DNA of 64,000 bases from Flammeovirgaceae bacterium UBA7330 (lineage in GTDB: Bacteria > Bacteroidota > Bacteroidia > Cytophagales > Cyclobacteriaceae), in assembly GCA_002471275.1 (NCBI GenBank), contig DKPQ01000014.1, positions 190,674 through 254,673 of the forward strand, given 5' to 3'. Both the position numbers and the translations under genes were made by a program. The notes under the pieces were generated by a model. The model had not been told where the DNA came from. It did no database searches and saw only the letters and a program-made list of their open reading frames with translations. Below, in pieces: positions 1-7,113 of the stretch; within the stretch, counting starts at the first letter, position 1, and each line of letters opens with the position of its first letter.

Positions 1-180
1 CTCCATCAACTTGCATGGCTGGCTCCAATGGGTCATCCCATTCAGAAAGATCAACTTTTTTTCGGTTTTCGCTTTGGCCAATACCTCAGACCACTCCATT
101 TCCTCGAAATGTATACCCTTCTGGGCATCCGCATGATACCCAATCAGCATAGACAAACATACAGCGTAAATCAACCTCAT
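1..180 (-). CDS. Thioredoxin-fold exported protein, N-terminal fragment
   Basis: An open frame reads from an ATG at 180 down to the window edge, giving 60 residues; the rest lies outside. It starts with a signal peptide (MRLIYAVCLSMLIGYHADAQ), followed by the start of a thioredoxin-like domain of the type seen in Bacteroidota exoproteins (GIHFEE, then KKLIFLNG and WSQPCKLME). The position of a thioredoxin CxxC motif reads S-Q-P-C, so the first, nucleophilic cysteine is missing. Family knowledge suggests a thiol or disulfide role, but loss of that cysteine argues against ordinary oxidoreductase activity. It is divergent from the DUF1684 gene. Confidence 0.7.
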   Translation of the reverse strand, partial: MRLIYAVCLSMLIGYHADAQKGIHFEEMEWSEVLAKAKTEKKLIFLNGMTHWSQPCKLME

Positions 181-261
181 TGACCTGGAATTTTTGGTTT
201 GAATTTATACAAATCTATGCTTAAGCTTTCAAAAACGATCAAAATTGTAACTTAGCGTGTA

Positions 262-867
262 ATGAAAGCCCTAATGCTGATTTTTGTATCCTTTTTCTAC
301 TGTGGAACGGTATGCACCCAGACCGATCCATATAAAGCAGAGATACTGGACTGGCAAAAGGAGATGGATGCGCAGCTGAGCGATGAAGAGGGTTCTCCGC
401 TTGACAAAAAGGAACTTAAGCGATTCGACGGATTGGAATATTATCCGATTGACTCCACCTACAGGGTAAAGGCGAGGTTCATCAGGACACCCAATGAATT
501 GCCATTCAATATGCCAACGACTACCGATCGGCTACCCATCTATGTGAAGTATGGAGAAGCTGTGTTCACCTTGAATGGAAAAGAATTCACACTGCCTTTA
601 TATCAAAGTCAGACACTTCTGAGTGTAGACACCATGGAAGACTACCTTTTCCTTCCATTTACAGATCTTACCAATGGCATCGAGACCTATGGAGGTGGGA
701 GATACCTGGACCTTAAAGTTCCTCAAGAAGACTTTATCATACTTGATTTTAATAAGGCTTACAACCCATATTGCGCATATAATGAAAGGTATTCGTGCCC
801 GATCCCTCCAAGGGCCAACAGGCTGGATATCGAGATCAGGGCGGGTGTAAAAGACTGGAAACATTAA
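262..867 (+). CDS. DUF1684 family exported protein
   Basis: The 201-residue product has an N-terminal signal peptide (about residues 1-20). It keeps the C-terminal hallmark of DUF1684 proteins, NPYCAYNERYSCPIPP at 168-183, followed by NRLDIEIRAGVK, and a GGGRYLDL segment at 144-151. The biochemical function of this family is not established. Its length is typical for the family, so the gene looks intact. It ends 18 bases before the Gfo/Idh/MocA gene and may share its transcript. The cysteines at 14 and 18 do not sit in a good lipobox, so I favour a secreted or periplasmic protein over a lipoprotein. Confidence 0.85.
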   Translation: MKALMLIFVSFFYCGTVCTQTDPYKAEILDWQKEMDAQLSDEEGSPLDKKELKRFDGLEYYPIDSTYRVKARFIRTPNELPFNMPTTTDRLPIYVKYGEAVFTLNGKEFTLPLYQSQTLLSVDTMEDYLFLPFTDLTNGIETYGGGRYLDLKVPQEDFIILDFNKAYNPYCAYNERYSCPIPPRANRLDIEIRAGVKDWKH

Positions 868-885
868 ACAAACAAATAAACAACT

Positions 886-1920
886 ATGGCTAAATGGAAA
901 TTTGGAATTGTAGGGTCAGGAATGATCGCTGATTTTCACGCACGAGCAATCAATGAAATCCCTAATACTGAAATCATTGGTTTTTGTGATGGTGGATCGG
1001 GAAAAGCTAAAATCCTGGCAGAAAAATATGGGACCAAATCATTTACCGGGTATGAAAACCTCCTCAATGAGCCCGGAATCAATATAGTAACCATTGCCAC
1101 ACCCAGTGGACTTCATCTGGAGCCAACAGTTTTGGCTGCGCAAAAAGGAATTCATGTGTTATGTGAAAAGCCCATCGAGATCACACCAGAAAGGGTAGAT
1201 CAGATGATCGCAGCGCACAAAAAATCCGGAACTTTTCTAGGGGGCATTTTCAATTATCGGTTCACCCCGGTAATACAGGAGATCAAGCAGGCTCTCAGCG
1301 AAGGAAGATTGGGACACATCACATTCGCTGGTATTTTCGTTCCCTGGTGGCGCGATGAAAAGTATTATGCGGGAAGCTGGAAGGGTACCAAGAAACTCGA
1401 TGGGGGTGGCGCACTGATGAACCAATCCATCCACATGATCGACCTGCTTCAACATATTATGGGGCCTGTCACCTCTTTGTGTGCATTCACCGATCACCTG
1501 CATCATGACATTGAAGCGGAAGATACAGGTGTAGCCATAGTAAAGTTTAAAAATGGTGCGCTTGGTCATATCTATGGTACCACGGCCTCCTTCCCCGGAC
1601 AATTCAGGAAGTTGGAAATCACGGGAAGTGAAGGTACCATTCATTTGGTAGAGGACAGTATCACTGTCTGGGACTTCAAAACCTCCAAACCTGGAGATGC
1701 CGAAATTCTCAAAAAATATGGTGAAACCCAGGAAGGTGGCGGCGTAGCAGACCCTGCAGCGATGACTCATCATAACCATAGGAAAAACATTGTCTCATTT
1801 TTGGAAGCCATCGAAAGCAATCAACCATTTGATATAGACGGTACTGAGTCCCGCAAAGCCGTTGAAATCATTTGTGCCATCTATGAGTCTCAGGAAAAGA
1901 AAAAGGTGGTAACCCTCTAA
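886..1920 (+). CDS. Gfo/Idh/MocA family NAD(P)-dependent oxidoreductase
   Basis: The 344-residue product starts with a Rossmann nucleotide-binding motif (GIVGSGMIADFHA, 7-19). It carries the family's catalytic-lysine motif CEKP at 93-96 and a conserved GGGALMNQSIHMIDLL segment at 173-188. These are hallmarks of Gfo/Idh/MocA sugar or inositol dehydrogenases, which oxidise or reduce hydroxyls on sugars and cyclitols. The substrate cannot be read from sequence. It has no signal peptide, so it is cytoplasmic. The following transporter and RraA-like genes suggest a small catabolic locus. Confidence 0.92.
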   Translation: MAKWKFGIVGSGMIADFHARAINEIPNTEIIGFCDGGSGKAKILAEKYGTKSFTGYENLLNEPGINIVTIATPSGLHLEPTVLAAQKGIHVLCEKPIEITPERVDQMIAAHKKSGTFLGGIFNYRFTPVIQEIKQALSEGRLGHITFAGIFVPWWRDEKYYAGSWKGTKKLDGGGALMNQSIHMIDLLQHIMGPVTSLCAFTDHLHHDIEAEDTGVAIVKFKNGALGHIYGTTASFPGQFRKLEITGSEGTIHLVEDSITVWDFKTSKPGDAEILKKYGETQEGGGVADPAAMTHHNHRKNIVSFLEAIESNQPFDIDGTESRKAVEIICAIYESQEKKKVVTL

Positions 1921-1973
1921 TGCAAATTGGAGTTTGCTTGCAAATGTACCTAGTGCAAAAAATTTAAGAAATA

Positions 1974-2004
1974 TTGATTAAAGTGATCTTTTTGGCTAAT
2001 CTTG
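1974..2004 (+). promoter_or_regulatory. Candidate promoter for the BASS transporter
   Basis: TTG at 1974-1976, 20 bases, then TAATCTTG at 1997-2004, seven of eight matches to the Bacteroidota minus-7 consensus TAnnTTTG. It lies 30 bases before the transporter start. Confidence 0.35.
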
Positions 2005-2033
2005 ATAAGTTCAAATAAACTAACCCAACCCAA

Positions 2034-3317
2034 ATGAAGCTTAAAATGTTTATGTGGCTCGCCCTTGTGAGTCTTCTTCTGGCTATAATAACTTATTTTT
2101 CTGATCTCACTTCACTTACTGGACCTTTCGTCATAGCCTTCTTTGTGCTCCTGGCTTTAAGTGCTCCTGGTGTAAGACAGATTAAGGGATTTGCCTTTGC
2201 ATTGTGGATATTTTCATCCGTATCGGCAGCCATGTTTTACCCTTCCATCTTTCAGAGCTGGGGTTCTTTCGACCTGAAAATACTTATTGTACCCCTCCTC
2301 CAAATCATCATGTTTGGGATGGGGTCTCAGATGAGTATCCAAGATTTTCAGGGAGTCATTAAGATGCCAAAAGGAGTCATCGTAGGCATTGTTTGTCAAT
2401 TCACGATCATGCCTGTTATAGGAATTACGATTGCAACCACCTTTGGATTCCCTCCGGAGATCGCTGCAGGTATCGTGCTGGTAGGCTCATCGCCCAGTGG
2501 GCTGGCTTCCAATGTGATGGCGTTCCTGTCCAAGGCCAACCTTGCCTTATCTGTCACCCTGACAGCGGTGGCAACTCTATTAGCCCCCATCATGACTCCC
2601 TTGTTGATGAAAATCTTTGCCGGTCAGTTTGTACCCATTGACTTTTGGAACATGATGATTGGCATCACAGAGATTGTGATCCTGCCGATCATCGGAGGGC
2701 TGATGTTTAATGCTATCGCCTATGGAATTCAGTCCAGAAAAAATATCATCATTCAAGCCATCTGCTATTTCATCATTGTCATTTTGAAAAACGTGATGGT
2801 CTTTCAAACCAGTGACGCTGGATTGTACACTGCCCTCATGGAAATGATCTCCAACACCCTCTGGTTTGTTGCACTCCCCATAGTTGGTGGAATACTCTTC
2901 AAAAAATGGGCTGCTGGTAGTCAGGAGACCATGGACAAAGCTTTATCATTCATCTCCATGCTCGGCATCGCTGTGATTATCAGTATCATCACTGCGGCTG
3001 GCCGTGATAGTTTACTTGAGATAGGACTGTTACTCATTGCCGCGTGCTTTATCCATAATACGTTTGGCTATTTTCTTGGCTACTGGGCCTGCAGACTCCT
3101 CAAAATGGATGAGCGAAGCTGCCGTACCATCGCACTGGAAGTGGGTATGCAAAATGGAGGTCTGGCCTCTGGGATTGCCCTCCAAATGGGAAAAGTGGCT
3201 ACTGTTGGACTGGCACCAGCCGTCTTTGGGCCAATGATGAATATCACTGGCTCCACCCTGGCCAGCTGGTGGCGCGACCGTCCACCGGGAGACGAAAAGA
3301 ATGATAAAACTGAATAG
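2034..3317 (+). CDS. Bile acid:sodium symporter (BASS) family transporter
   Basis: This is a 427-residue, very hydrophobic protein with about ten predicted membrane segments. Glycine/serine/asparagine-rich stretches typical of BASS carriers are visible, including GSSPSGLASNVMAFLSKAN near residues 156-174 and EVGMQNGGLASGIAL near 365-380. Family members couple sodium entry to uptake of organic anions such as bile acids, pantoate or 2-keto acids. The substrate is unknown here. The first part is longer than in minimal BASS proteins and contains extra N-terminal helices. It sits between a sugar-type dehydrogenase and an RraA-family gene, so a carboxylate substrate fits (inference). Confidence 0.85.
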   Translation: MKLKMFMWLALVSLLLAIITYFSDLTSLTGPFVIAFFVLLALSAPGVRQIKGFAFALWIFSSVSAAMFYPSIFQSWGSFDLKILIVPLLQIIMFGMGSQMSIQDFQGVIKMPKGVIVGIVCQFTIMPVIGITIATTFGFPPEIAAGIVLVGSSPSGLASNVMAFLSKANLALSVTLTAVATLLAPIMTPLLMKIFAGQFVPIDFWNMMIGITEIVILPIIGGLMFNAIAYGIQSRKNIIIQAICYFIIVILKNVMVFQTSDAGLYTALMEMISNTLWFVALPIVGGILFKKWAAGSQETMDKALSFISMLGIAVIISIITAAGRDSLLEIGLLLIAACFIHNTFGYFLGYWACRLLKMDERSCRTIALEVGMQNGGLASGIALQMGKVATVGLAPAVFGPMMNITGSTLASWWRDRPPGDEKNDKTE

Positions 3318-3370
3318 TTTTTTGTTGAATGAATTAGATTATGTTCGTGAATCAAAATATCAAAATCCTT

Positions 3371-4291
3371 ATGAAAATGAAATATTTGTCAATTCTTCTA
3401 TTTGCAGCCTTTACGGCCAACCTAGCCATCGGTCAGACCATCTCCAGAGAAAAGTTGATCTATTATACCCAGGAATGGAAAGGGGAACGCTTTGAGGATG
3501 GTCGTCCGAAAGTTTCAGATGACTTATTGAAAAGGGCATTGAACATTTCTATCGAAGAGGCATGGGGCTACCTAAGAAACCGGGGCTATCACAATCAGTT
3601 TGAAGGCAACTGGAAAACCATCAATAACAAGCCAATGGTAGGGAGAGCACTTACAGCACAGTATATGCCCAACCGACCTGAGCTGGCAGAAAGGATGAAA
3701 AATGACGGACATAAGGCTGGCAGAATTGGTGCACCAAACTCATGGCCCATCGATATGCTTCAGGAAGGTGATATCTATATCGCCGACAGCTACGGAAAAA
3801 TCATCGATGGAACTTTGATTGGAGATAACCTCGGGAATGCGATATATGCAAAATCTAAAAATGGGGTAATCTTCAACGGTAGCCTCCGTGACCTTGAAGG
3901 CCTCGAAAAAATCGAAGGTTTTAATGCTTTTGTTCGGGGCTGGGACCCGTCTTATATCCAGGAAATGATGCTGATGGGACTCAATACACCTATACAGATT
4001 GGTAGAGCTACCATTTTACCCGGCGATGTAATATTAGCCAAGCGTGAAGGTATCATTGCGATCCCTGCTCATCTCGCTGAGGCCACAATTATCAATGCGG
4101 AATTCGTTGCTCTCCGTGATCAGTTTGGTATACAAAGACTGAAAGAAGGAAAATACACTCCGGGGCAGATCGACACCCAGTGGACGGATGCTATCAAAAA
4201 AGACTTCTTGAAGTGGCTGGATGCAAATCCTAATTTGTTGCCGATGTCCAGAAAAGAGCTGGATGAGTTTATGAAGGATAGGAGCTGGTAG
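3371..4291 (+). CDS. RraA family / HMG aldolase-like protein with signal peptide
   Basis: The reading frame opens at 3341, but the ATG at 3371 (or 3377) gives a clean signal peptide (MKMKYLSILLFAAFTANLAIGQ), so I place the start there. The mature part contains RraA-like motifs: a GD.YIADSYGKIIDGTLIGDN segment, GVIFNGSLRD and a LPGDVILAKREGIIAIP stretch. RraA-fold proteins include 4-hydroxy-4-methyl-2-oxoglutarate aldolases and the RNase E inhibitor RraA. The signal peptide makes the RNase role implausible. An exported aldolase-like enzyme is odd for this fold, and the actual reaction is unknown. Confidence 0.8.
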   Translation: MKMKYLSILLFAAFTANLAIGQTISREKLIYYTQEWKGERFEDGRPKVSDDLLKRALNISIEEAWGYLRNRGYHNQFEGNWKTINNKPMVGRALTAQYMPNRPELAERMKNDGHKAGRIGAPNSWPIDMLQEGDIYIADSYGKIIDGTLIGDNLGNAIYAKSKNGVIFNGSLRDLEGLEKIEGFNAFVRGWDPSYIQEMMLMGLNTPIQIGRATILPGDVILAKREGIIAIPAHLAEATIINAEFVALRDQFGIQRLKEGKYTPGQIDTQWTDAIKKDFLKWLDANPNLLPMSRKELDEFMKDRSW

Positions 4292-4384
4292 GGCGAAAGA
4301 GAAGGGACCCATACAAAGACCTCAGGTAAAGAGACAAAGAAAAGACACACAAAGAAATGGCGTGCGAAGACGCGGATGGGAAAG

Positions 4385-4747
4385 TTAGACCCGTTCGCGT
4401 TCTCGTTTTACTAGAAGGATGTTATCTTCTTCCAGGACAAGGTACCCCTGATCATAACAGAAGTGATATTCACGCTCGTCTTTGGTGGTGTAGGTATTGG
4501 TAAAGAATTCAAAGTCAAAGCCCTCTTTTAGTAGCCGATCTCTGTGGATCCTGGTTTTTCCATTTCCATTTAATCGCTTAAGGATTGAATAGTTATGCTT
4601 CAACGTTTTGTTGACTTCTTTAACATAACTGGTAGCTTTTGAATTCAGGCGATTGTTGTAGCTATTCCTACAGGAATCGGTACAAAACTTTTTATCGGCT
4701 CTGCCAAAAAACTCTATTCCGCATTCGAGGCAACGTTTGTCTTCCAT
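4385..4747 (-). CDS. Small zinc-ribbon protein of unknown function
   Basis: The 120-residue product has a treble-cysteine zinc-ribbon at its N-terminus (C6, C9, C22, C26; CxxC-x12-CxxxC). This is followed by a basic helical stretch and an Arg/Glu-rich tail. Such short zinc-ribbon proteins are widespread in Bacteroidota and unassigned. The start ATG at 4747 is immediately followed by the cysteine motif, which supports it. A nucleic-acid-binding role is a guess from the zinc ribbon and the basic charge. Confidence 0.75.
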   Translation of the reverse strand: MEDKRCLECGIEFFGRADKKFCTDSCRNSYNNRLNSKATSYVKEVNKTLKHNYSILKRLNGNGKTRIHRDRLLKEGFDFEFFTNTYTTKDEREYHFCYDQGYLVLEEDNILLVKRERERV

Positions 4748-4903
4748 TTGAATAAGCTGGTAAATGATTCATAATGGTGTGAGTAATATTACACAACGTT
4801 TTCCTAAAACTCAATGTTTCCACCGCTTTTTTAGATTGTAAATAAATTATTTTTCTTTTCTTAAATTTTACTATATTTAAATTCAACCAAGTTTAAACTA
4901 GCT

Positions 4904-5032
4904 ATGAATTTTGAAACCAAAAAGACTCGAAGAGAGAGTATTTTCCTCTCTCTCGTCAGCACAATCCTCAACGATTCCTGGAATCATTTTGAACGAAGAA
5001 AGAAAAGATTTACACCTTTCTACAATCAATAA
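4904..5032 (+). CDS. Possible 42-residue basic small protein
   Basis: ATG at 4904 to TAA at 5032 encodes 42 residues, rich in Lys/Arg (NFETKKTRRESIF near the start, FERRKKRFTPFYNQ at the end). I recognise no family. It sits in the 449-base gap between the zinc-ribbon and ssb genes. Coding is plausible from the amino-acid mix but unproven; it could be chance. Confidence 0.25.
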   Translation: MNFETKKTRRESIFLSLVSTILNDSWNHFERRKKRFTPFYNQ

Positions 5033-5066
5033 GTTTCTTACTGTCAGGTAGTTAGCCGTTTTTAAA

Positions 5067-5086
5067 CGTTTATAATCGTTTATAAT
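5067..5086 (+). repeat. Tandem 10-bp direct repeat upstream of ssb
   Basis: CGTTTATAAT occurs twice back to back (5067-5076, 5077-5086), about 110 bases before ssb, in an AT-rich stretch. It could be a regulator site; nothing else supports a role. Confidence 0.5.
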
Positions 5087-5117
5087 TAATTACCTACCGA
5101 GTAACTGTTCCCAGCTG

Positions 5118-5147
5118 TTTCACCTTTGTCATGGTGATTGTTTCACC
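5118..5147 (+). promoter_or_regulatory. Alternative-hairpin leader before ssb
   Basis: TCACC (5120-5124), GGTGA (5133-5137) and TCACC (5143-5147) lie in a row. GGTGA can pair with either TCACC, giving two mutually exclusive 5-bp hairpins 50-75 bases before the ssb start. The stems are short, so this is only a candidate regulatory leader. Confidence 0.3.
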
Positions 5148-5196
5148 GGGTCATCTGCCAATCAGAGACTCATCGTTTAACTAAAACATATTTATC

Positions 5197-5538
5197 ATGA
5201 CAACTTTAAAAAACAGCGTACAATTAATCGGCAGATTAGGTAACGAACCCGAAATCAGAACTTTTGATAGCGGAAAAAAAATGGCTTCATTCTCTCTGGC
5301 AACTAATGAAATTTATTACAACAATAAAGGTGAAAAAGTCGAAGACACGCAATGGCACAACATTGTGGTCTGGGGCAAGAAAACAGATATTGTTGAAAAG
5401 TTCCTGAAGAAAGGAAGTGAGATTGCTTTGGAAGGTAAATTAATTAACCGATCCTATGAGTCGAAAGGTGTCAAGAAGTACGTCACCGAGGTCTCATTAA
5501 ATGAACTGCTGATGATAGACAAAAAGCCATCGGCATAA
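5197..5538 (+). CDS. ssb: Single-stranded DNA-binding protein, short form
   Basis: The 113-residue product is an OB-fold SSB: NSVQLIGRLGNEPEIR near the start, SFSLATNE, TQWHNIVVWGKKTDIVEKFLKKG in the middle and VSLNELLMI near the end. SSB coats single-stranded DNA in replication, repair and recombination. It stops right after the OB fold, so it lacks the flexible linker and the acidic C-terminal tip that full-length bacterial SSBs use to recruit partner proteins. It may therefore be a second, specialised SSB rather than the main one (inference). It is followed by a terminator. Confidence 0.92.
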   Translation: MTTLKNSVQLIGRLGNEPEIRTFDSGKKMASFSLATNEIYYNNKGEKVEDTQWHNIVVWGKKTDIVEKFLKKGSEIALEGKLINRSYESKGVKKYVTEVSLNELLMIDKKPSA

Positions 5539-5566
5539 GCTTTGTTTCAATGCCCATACCAAAAAA

Positions 5567-5597
5567 GGCCTGGTTTTCTGAACCGGGTCTTTTTTTT
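5567..5597 (+). terminator. Rho-independent terminator after ssb
   Basis: A 9-bp stem (GGCCTGGTT / GAACCGGGTC arms with two G-T pairs, 4-base loop) is followed by eight T. It lies between convergent ssb and pyrB; the upstream A-run could let it also serve pyrB. Confidence 0.8.
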
Positions 5598-5610
5598 GTT
5601 CCCTAAAATA

Positions 5611-6537
5611 TTATGTGCGTGTACCAGCCAGTAAAAACAATATCGCCATTCGTACGGCCACACCATTTTCTACTTGCTGTAGAATGATAGAATGATCCGA
5701 GTCTGCCACATCACTGGTTAATTCTATCCCCCGATTGATTGGTCCCGGATGCATGATCGTTATTTCTTTGTTCAGGGAGTCGAGCAGTTTTTTATTGATC
5801 CCGTAGTAGAGGGAGTACTCCCTCAATGACGGAAAGTAGCTCATCCGCTGGCGTTCCAGCTGTATCCTTAGCACGTTGGCGATGTCACACCATTCCAGCG
5901 CTTTTTTGATGTCCAGCTCTACCTTCACCCCAATTTCCCTGATGTGTTTTGGTAGCAAAGTTGCGGGACCACAAACCATCACTTCTGCTCCCAGCTTCTG
6001 CAAAGCAAAAATATTGGACAGCGCCACCCTTGAGTGCAGGATGTCTCCCACGATCACTACTTTTTTTCCTGCTACATCTCCGAATTTCTCCCGTATAGAA
6101 AAAGTATCCAACAAGGCCTGAGTCGGGTGCTCGTGTGTGCCATCACCCGCGTTGATGATGTTGGCTTTGATATGCTTGGCCAAAAAATGTGGAGCTCCCG
6201 GACTGGAATGACGCATGACCACCATATCCACTTTCATGGCCAGTATATTGTTTACTGTATCCAGCAGGGTCTCTCCTTTCTTGACGGAACTCGAAGAGGA
6301 TGAAAAGTTGATGACGTCTGCAGAGAGCCTTTTCTCAGCCAGCTCAAATGAAAGTCGTGTCCGGGTAGAGTTTTCAAAAAAGACATTCGCGACGGTGACA
6401 TCACGCAATGAGGGTACTTTCTTGATGGGCCTGTTCAATACATCTTTAAAATCATCTGCTGTTTCAAAGATGAGATGGATCTCCTTTTCACTTAGGTCCT
6501 TGATCCCCAGCAGATGCTTTGTTTTCAATTCACTCAT
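5611..6537 (-). CDS. pyrB: Aspartate carbamoyltransferase catalytic subunit
   Basis: The 308-residue product makes N-carbamoyl-aspartate from carbamoyl phosphate and aspartate, the committed step of pyrimidine synthesis. The carbamoyl-phosphate site STRTR is at 57-61, the lysine loop SSSVKKGE near 82-89, HPTQALLD at 137-144 and HPGP at 263-266. Length is normal for PyrB. It overlaps the end of pyrR by 8 bases, so the two are translated from one message. No pyrI regulatory subunit is next to it. carA, which helps supply carbamoyl phosphate, is elsewhere in this window at 46.3-47.4 kb. Confidence 0.97.
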   Translation of the reverse strand: MSELKTKHLLGIKDLSEKEIHLIFETADDFKDVLNRPIKKVPSLRDVTVANVFFENSTRTRLSFELAEKRLSADVINFSSSSSSVKKGETLLDTVNNILAMKVDMVVMRHSSPGAPHFLAKHIKANIINAGDGTHEHPTQALLDTFSIREKFGDVAGKKVVIVGDILHSRVALSNIFALQKLGAEVMVCGPATLLPKHIREIGVKVELDIKKALEWCDIANVLRIQLERQRMSYFPSLREYSLYYGINKKLLDSLNKEITIMHPGPINRGIELTSDVADSDHSIILQQVENGVAVRMAILFLLAGTRT

Positions 6538-7081
6538 CCGTATCTGTTTCGTCCATCAGCCAAATATTATCTTTTTTGCCCTGCTCCTTGAGCTCTACCA
6601 GCACGCGTTGACTGGGGAGGGTATTCACTTTTCGTCCTATATAGTTTGCCTCTACGGGTATGTGCCTGCTATACATTCTGTCGATAAGTACCAAAAGCTC
6701 TACCTTACTGGGTCGTCCAAACATGGTCATCGCATCCAGGGCGGCCCTCACTGTCCTGCCTGTGAATAATACATCGTCGATCAAAACCACTTTCTTGTCT
6801 TCGATGACGAAAGGGACCTTTGTCTTGTTTGGTGTTAGATGCTGATCGCGTCTGCGGAAATCGTCTCTATGAAAAGTGGTATCCAGATAACCGAGTGGGA
6901 TGTCTACTTTGAGTATCTGCTCCAACTCATGTTTGATGCGCTCTGCAAGGAAAATTCCCCTCGGCTGCATCCCAAGGATGACCGACTCGTTGAAAGTATT
7001 ATGATTTTCAATTAGGTGTTGGCACAACCGGCTGATTGTGATCTTGAGTAGATGCTTGTCTAACAGAAGTCGTTTTTGCAT
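6530..7081 (-). CDS. pyrR: PyrR-type uracil phosphoribosyltransferase / pyr regulator
   Basis: The 183-residue product has the type I phosphoribosyltransferase PRPP loop VVLIDDVLFTGRT at 98-110 and matches PyrR in length and N-terminus (LGMQPRGIFLAERI). In Bacillus, PyrR binds the leader RNA of pyr genes and also has UPRTase activity. Here the gap upstream is only 32 bases and holds a promoter but no attenuator hairpins. RNA-based control of its own operon therefore looks unlikely, and enzyme activity or another target is possible (inference). It is cotranscribed with pyrB. Confidence 0.93.
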   Translation of the reverse strand: MQKRLLLDKHLLKITISRLCQHLIENHNTFNESVILGMQPRGIFLAERIKHELEQILKVDIPLGYLDTTFHRDDFRRRDQHLTPNKTKVPFVIEDKKVVLIDDVLFTGRTVRAALDAMTMFGRPSKVELLVLIDRMYSRHIPVEANYIGRKVNTLPSQRVLVELKEQGKKDNIWLMDETDTDE

Positions 7082-7094
7082 GACAAAACTGGGG

Positions 7095-7102
7095 CAAATA
7101 TA
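7095..7102 (-). promoter_or_regulatory. Promoter element for pyrR-pyrB
   Basis: TATATTTG on the minus strand is a perfect TAnnTTTG match, 14 bases before the pyrR ATG; the predicted leader is under 12 bases. No good TTG minus-33 element is visible. Confidence 0.5.
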
Positions 7103-7113
7103 GCCTCATATTG

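Noticed and set aside
1237..1779. Minus-strand 180-codon frame
   Set aside because: It lies wholly inside the well-conserved Gfo/Idh/MocA gene and shows no family motifs.
1922..1944. GCAAA/TTTGC mini-hairpins after the Gfo/Idh/MocA gene
   Set aside because: Stems are only 5 bp, no T-run; too weak to call a terminator.
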